Assembly (NCBI GenBank): GCA_012103455.1
Contig: WLWT01000003.1
Coordinates: forward strand, 186,001-250,000
Direction of reading: 5' to 3'
DNA length: 64,000 nt
DNA from: Gammaproteobacteria bacterium
GTDB taxonomy: Bacteria > Pseudomonadota > Gammaproteobacteria > HK1
A program made the translations under genes and the position numbers. Below the pieces are notes generated by a model. That model saw nothing but the letters and a program-made list of their open reading frames with translations. It had not been told where the DNA came from and did no database searches. Positions 60,598 through 64,000 of the stretch are shown here, one piece after another. How positions within the stretch are numbered: the stretch's first letter is position 1; every line of letters starts with the position of its first letter.

Positions 60598-61461
60598 ATG
60601 AAAGAATGGCTATCACAGGCCGACGCTGCACGGTTGCGTGGCGTCTCCCGGCAAGCGATTTCGAAACTAGTCAACAAGGGGCGCCTACGGACATTGACTA
60701 TCGGAGGGCATGTCTTGGTGCATCGTGATGACGTCACGGGCGAGTTGGGTAGCGACGAAGACTCTGATTCGGAAGAGGTCTTAGCGATCAAACGGCTCTT
60801 GCTCGAAGCATCAGATGCTGATCGCAGGAGTGTTTTCGAATGGCTTATGCATGATCAGCGCATTCACCCTCTGGAACTGGAATTCAGCGCGCCCGCAGAA
60901 GTGATACTTGAGGCAATTTCACGATCATCTGACCTGACAAAGCGTGGACTGCGAGGGGTTATCGCCGAGGCAATGTTTGCCGTTGAGGTGGTTGATGGGC
61001 TCGACGGCTGGAAGGATGTTGCGCCGGAGGGAGACCATCCCTACGACTTTTTGCTCGAAAAAGATCAATCGCGCGTCTCTATCCAGCTCAAAATGCAGCG
61101 CAAAAAGCAGCATCGCCCAATGATTGCATCAGAAGGCTATAGAAAGCTGAGCGACGAATTTTGGGTGGTCGAAACCCAAAGAACACGAGGTGGAAAAGCC
61201 GCCGACGGGACTAATACCCGTCCGTACCGGTTTGGTGAGTTTGACCTCCTTGCTGTGTCGCTTCATCCGAGCACGGGTAATTGGCAAGACTACTTGTACA
61301 CGGTAGCCGACTGGTTGTTACCAAGGGATGATGAACCCTCTCAACTTCTAAAATTCCAACCCGTGCCCAAGGTTGCAAACGAATACTGGACTGACGATAT
61401 TGAGTGCGCTATTGAATGGTTGCAGGAAGGAACAAAGAAGGTAATTTCAGGGCTGGCGTAG
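60598..61461 (+). CDS. Probable restriction endonuclease with fused N-terminal HTH domain
   Basis: Residues 1-50 (WLSQADAARLRGVSRQAISKLVNKGRLRTLTIGGHVLVHRDDV) form an excisionase/MerR-like DNA-binding domain. Residues of about 145-170 read HPYDFLLEKDQSRVSIQLKMQRKK, a D...QxK variant of the PD-(D/E)xK nuclease core. It is divergent from the methyltransferase, so it is the likely endonuclease, with its own control domain instead of a separate C protein. It does not resemble R.PvuII in sequence. The stop is followed within three bases by an attC site. Confidence 0.65.
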   Translation: MKEWLSQADAARLRGVSRQAISKLVNKGRLRTLTIGGHVLVHRDDVTGELGSDEDSDSEEVLAIKRLLLEASDADRRSVFEWLMHDQRIHPLELEFSAPAEVILEAISRSSDLTKRGLRGVIAEAMFAVEVVDGLDGWKDVAPEGDHPYDFLLEKDQSRVSIQLKMQRKKQHRPMIASEGYRKLSDEFWVVETQRTRGGKAADGTNTRPYRFGEFDLLAVSLHPSTGNWQDYLYTVADWLLPRDDEPSQLLKFQPVPKVANEYWTDDIECAIEWLQEGTKKVISGLA

Positions 61462-61463
61462 AG

Positions 61464-61538
61464 AGCTAACGGTAGGCTTGAGCGGCTAGGGCATTCGTGC
61501 AGCGAATGGGCCAGCCCAGCTCCAAGCCATCGTTGGGC
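61464..61538 (-). other. attC site of repeated cassette, minus orientation
   Basis: On the minus strand it runs from GCCCAAC to GTTAGCT (75 bases) and matches the site at 19054-19129 almost base for base, including the CATTCGCTGCACGAATG loop. Confidence 0.9.
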
Positions 61539-61917
61539 GAAGGCGCTTACTACAACAACCAACTTCGCAACCCGTTGCATATCGACAGCGTTGAAATTCA
61601 CACATCGACTTTCTACCTTGTTGCTACATCAGCTTGTCTACATGCACTAGACTCTACCGTGACAGATTCCCGGCTACGTGTCCTCGCACCGAGACGCAAC
61701 GCTTGTGCTTTGCAGATATTCCAGAGCGGTCGAGGGCCAGCCGGCGCGAGAGAACGTGGTCGAACTTTGCAGCTATTCTTGGCCATCAGCCCCCCCGTAT
61801 CCACACTGGCACATAAATTCTGTTCTTCTGCGCTTGAGTATCGAAATCACAACACTGTCGGCAGGCCTGCATCAATACTGAACTCGAATTCTTCTCGTCC
61901 TTCGCTACACGCTTTAC
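61539..61917 (-). repeat. Copy 3 of the repeated ~380-bp cassette
   Basis: The body matches copy 2 at 18664-19053 in reverse complement along its whole length. A run of seven G residues near 61792 (C on the plus strand) shifts the small open frame relative to copy 2. It is bounded by attC sites at both ends. Confidence 0.9.
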
Positions 61918-61974
61918 GCCTAACGCTTGCATCATGCGACGCCGTAGGCGGTCGTATGCATGCACTTGTTAAGT
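61918..61974 (-). other. attC site, minus orientation
   Basis: On the minus strand it runs from ACTTAAC to GTTAGGC (57 bases) with pairing arms AGTGCATGCATACGACCGCC and GGCGTCGCATGATGCA. The stop codon of the hypothetical gene lies in its first core. Confidence 0.88.
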
Positions 61975-62922
61975 ACCGTTATTTTGCTTGTTGTTTCTAT
62001 ACAATTCTTGGTTTCTCAGGATTCTTGCCACACAATCTTGGAAGCCCATCATCAGATGGTAAGCGTTATGATTATGGTGTTGTATTACTTTTTTGTGATT
62101 AGCATATTTTACAAGGAACCCTACGAAAGTAGGTACATTTGCACCTATTAGGTTAAATGACTCATCGTGCATTAATGAGTGTTTGTAGCAATTGAATAAG
62201 TTATTTGAAATTTCCAAAAATTTGCTTTGGTCTTTTTCGTAGGTATCGTTTCCAAGGATTATTGCTTTAACGGGAGTGTCTTTTGCTTTCGGTGAAAGAA
62301 TTGAGTCAATAGATTCATCACCTGAAGTCTTTGTTTTTTCAAAATCCGGGAAATTTACCACGAGATCGGTTAGCTGAACTAGAGAATCTAGTACTCGCCT
62401 CATTATAAAGACTATTGATTCCAATTCGATTTTAAACTCGTATAGAGTCAAAGGATTGAAGGTCATCGTTCCTTTTTGTGTTAGATAAATTGCATTATTG
62501 CCACCGCCTTGCAATATTATTTTGTGCATTTCCACACATTGAGCAAATTTTTTATTGATGATAATGAGCGATTGATGAATTCTCGTGCCTACTAAACTGA
62601 TATTGCATAACTGAGGCATTGAAGGAAATTTCATGAAATCAGACATGTTCGGTTCAAGAAATTGGAATGTACTCATTTCTCGACCCGCGTCATAATTGAT
62701 TTCTTCAACTACCGGACGCCAAAAATCGTTTTTTACAATTTTCCATGAGCCATCTTCAAATACTGGAATTTCATCATCTTCGCATTGCTCCAGGGGAGGC
62801 GTGGCAATAGTCGAACCAGCGGGTATCCCCAGCCCTTTTTTGGCATCATCCTCGACTATATCGGTTCTTTCTTCTGAACCAAGATAGAACTTATAATATT
62901 TTTCAAAATGATGAAGTTGCAT
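61969..62922 (-). CDS. Cassette-encoded hypothetical protein
   Basis: The 317-residue protein starts MQLHHFEKYYKFYLGSEERTDIVED (ATG 62922, five bases after AGGA). It is AT-rich, mostly helical, and has two regions with hydrophobic regular spacing (IVFIMRRVLDSLVQLTDLVVNF; NLFNCYKHSLMHDESFNLIG). I see no signal peptide, membrane span or known catalytic motif. It is the first cassette of the inverted array and differs in composition from the chromosome, so it is acquired. Confidence 0.6.
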   Translation of the reverse strand: MQLHHFEKYYKFYLGSEERTDIVEDDAKKGLGIPAGSTIATPPLEQCEDDEIPVFEDGSWKIVKNDFWRPVVEEINYDAGREMSTFQFLEPNMSDFMKFPSMPQLCNISLVGTRIHQSLIIINKKFAQCVEMHKIILQGGGNNAIYLTQKGTMTFNPLTLYEFKIELESIVFIMRRVLDSLVQLTDLVVNFPDFEKTKTSGDESIDSILSPKAKDTPVKAIILGNDTYEKDQSKFLEISNNLFNCYKHSLMHDESFNLIGANVPTFVGFLVKYANHKKVIQHHNHNAYHLMMGFQDCVARILRNQELYRNNKQNNGT

Positions 62923-62943
62923 GTTGTTCCTATGTTGAGGCAC

Positions 62944-63193
62944 TTAACAGGTATTCGCCGGACATTCGTCGCGGAGTTCCACGACGGGCTGTCGTTGCTG
63001 TCCGGGGCGTTGTGTCATGTATTTATTCGTACTTCTCTAATTCCCAAAAGATTTCTACCTCTATTTCCTTTGTCAGTCAATTACTTAGTGGTAGTACTTT
63101 CCCCGCGCACCGCAATACGCGGCGCTTTATCGGATTTCAACGCGAATACTAACGGACTGTACTTCGAATTAGAGAGTTCAGACGTAGGCGCAC
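62944..63193. other. Intergenic region, nothing recognised
   Basis: About 250 bases upstream of the hypothetical gene should hold its promoter on the minus strand, but no convincing hexamers stand out. No repeat or RNA is seen. Confidence 0.3.
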
Positions 63194-63283
63194 AATAGCC
63201 AGTCAATCAGCTATACCGCCGTGAAAGTGCTCGATGAAGCGGGTATCGGTATTACCCGCGATGAACTGCGGTTGATCCAGTAA
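63194..63283 (+). pseudogene. C-terminal fragment of an unknown gene
   Basis: A short frame without a start reads YTAVKVLDEAGIGITRDELRLIQ and stops at 63283. Its regular composition suggests the end of a chromosomal gene whose rest was lost at the accessory island boundary. It abuts the biotin carboxylase fragment tail to tail. Confidence 0.3.
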
Positions 63284-63294
63284 CCGGCGCAGGT

Positions 63295-63573
63295 GATGAC
63301 TTTAGCGATCATCGGACCGTAAAACGCGGTGATGGTGCCACCTTCGGTAAAGCCCGTGTCCACGCGTACAGTGGCGCTCGCCGGTGGCAGGGGAAAGCGG
63401 GTCAACAGAACCGGCGAAGGAAGAAATTTCTTCGTGCGATTTTCCGCATAGATGCGCCATTCAATGGCGTGGCCGGTGTAGCTATCGGCTAATGGCGCTA
63501 CTTTTAAACGTTCTAGCCCTGACGCGAAACCCAACCGCCGCGCTACCGGATCTTCACCCGTCACCATTTCCGT
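63295..63573 (-). pseudogene. Biotin carboxylase (AccC-like) internal fragment
   Basis: The frame holds TEMVTGEDPVARRLGFASGLERL, GHAIEWRIYAENRTKKFLPSP, and VRVDTGFTEGGTITAFYGPMIAKVI, the ATP-grasp C-terminal part of biotin carboxylases. The N-terminal and ATP-binding core and the C-terminal end are missing. It partly overlaps the biotinyl protein stop region, so a deletion joined them. It is non-functional. Confidence 0.8.
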
Positions 63574-63628
63574 TTGCACGAATTCGCCCGTGTCATGACA
63601 GATCCGCATACCGATGCCATCGCCGCCC

Positions 63629-63847
63629 TCAAGTCTCCATGATGAAAACGACGTCACCCTCGGATATAAGCGCCCCTTCTTCCACGCACACCTGCGTGAT
63701 GGTGCCTGCTTCTGGGGCGCTGATCGGGATTTCCATTTTCATGGACTCGACGATCATGAGGGTCTCGTCTTGCGCAACTTTCTGTCCCACCGCGACGACG
63801 ATCTTCCACGCCGTGCCGCTCACCTCGCTTTCAATCTTCAGTTCCAT
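63629..63847 (-). CDS. Biotin/lipoyl attachment domain protein (BCCP-like)
   Basis: The 72-residue protein MELKIESEVSGTAWKI... has the biotinylation motif VESMKMEIPI with the target Lys and the mirrored hairpin structure of a free-standing biotinyl domain. A GGAGGG ribosome site precedes the ATG. It would carry CO2 for an acyl-CoA carboxylase such as the beta subunit at 21.4 kb, but its neighbouring carboxylase gene is broken. Confidence 0.88.
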   Translation of the reverse strand: MELKIESEVSGTAWKIVVAVGQKVAQDETLMIVESMKMEIPISAPEAGTITQVCVEEGALISEGDVVFIMET

Positions 63848-63920
63848 GGGAGCCCTCCAACTTACAGCCTCTATACAAAGCGCCGGAGCATAGCAGATCG
63901 GCTAGCGAGTCCGCGTAGCA

Positions 63921-64000
63921 CTAGCGAACCTGCAGCACCACCTTGCCGGTAGCGCGCCGCTGTTCAAGCATGCGCAGCGCGGCGCCAGATCAGCCAGGGC
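63921..64000 (-). CDS. C-terminal fragment, MDR-type quinone oxidoreductase-like
   Basis: At the right edge the minus strand ends in LRMLEQRRATGKVVLQVR and stop, resembling the last strand of zinc-independent medium-chain quinone reductases. In this frame a TGA occurs further upstream (about 63986), which a single-base deletion would explain, so the gene may be broken. Only 80 bases are visible. Confidence 0.4.

Noticed and set aside
1..64000. tRNA or rRNA genes
   Set aside because: No CCA-ended cloverleaf with TTCGANTC-type T-arm or rRNA core sequence was noticed, so none is called; a tRNA scan would be decisive.

Overview
The window looks like the chromosome of a fairly GC-rich gammaproteobacterium. 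The housekeeping genes of gammaproteobacterial type are an RpoE-like sigma factor with the RGDSAFYTWLYR block, YceH, RsmI, a GacA/UvrY-type regulator, SpeE, Ddl and YajD. The species cannot be fixed from sequence alone. Many broken genes, abundant small mobile repeats and short tandem duplications at gene ends suggest a plastic, partly eroding genome.

Layout. 1-9 kb: catabolic genes (hydantoinase/oxoprolinase start, two HAD hydrolases, SDR, HpsN-like HisD-family dehydrogenase, TauD/TfdA dioxygenase, enoyl-CoA hydratase), with a decayed hisA-like gene fused tail to tail to a phoH-like stub, a group II intron fragment and an old attC-like site. 9-21.4 kb: an accessory island of integron type with at least six convincing attC sites, no integrase in view, cassettes with toxin-antitoxin genes (hicA, ParE-type, BrnT-type), a Rap1a/Tai-type immunity protein, lipoproteins, and a larger block with a DUF2130 protein, a SymE-like gene, a PD-(D/E)xK nuclease and an HhH-GPD DNA glycosylase. 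Two IS630-family elements have broken cassette genes. 21.4-57 kb: mostly ordinary chromosome: acyl-CoA carboxylase beta, a probable ArsC-family selenoprotein (UGA at 23089), EamA transporter, MaoC, DnaB-like ATPase, CitE-like lyase, YajD, CopA with a CueR-type promoter, GacA-like regulator, MFS, threonine aldolase, LeuA, aminotransferases, YceH, RsmI, 2-hydroxyacid dehydrogenase, a pseudokinase, CoxE/MoxR, RpoE, Ddl, a heme/ferredoxin-like adenylate cyclase, SpeE, PepP and a nucleotide pyrophosphatase-type enzyme. 57-63 kb: second accessory island with IS4 and ISL3 remnants, a SymE-like gene cut by ISL3, and an inverted cassette array carrying a PvuII-type methyltransferase with a divergent HTH-nuclease. 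63-64 kb: remains of a biotin-dependent carboxylase operon.

Two repeat systems tie the window together. A 141-bp MITE (with a 99-bp relative) with inverted ends GGGCACCTCTA and 4-bp target duplications occurs at least eight times, typically exactly at the 3' end of a gene. A roughly 380-bp cassette is present in three copies (4.6, 18.7 and 61.7 kb), each next to an attC-like site, so all accessory blocks share an integron history.
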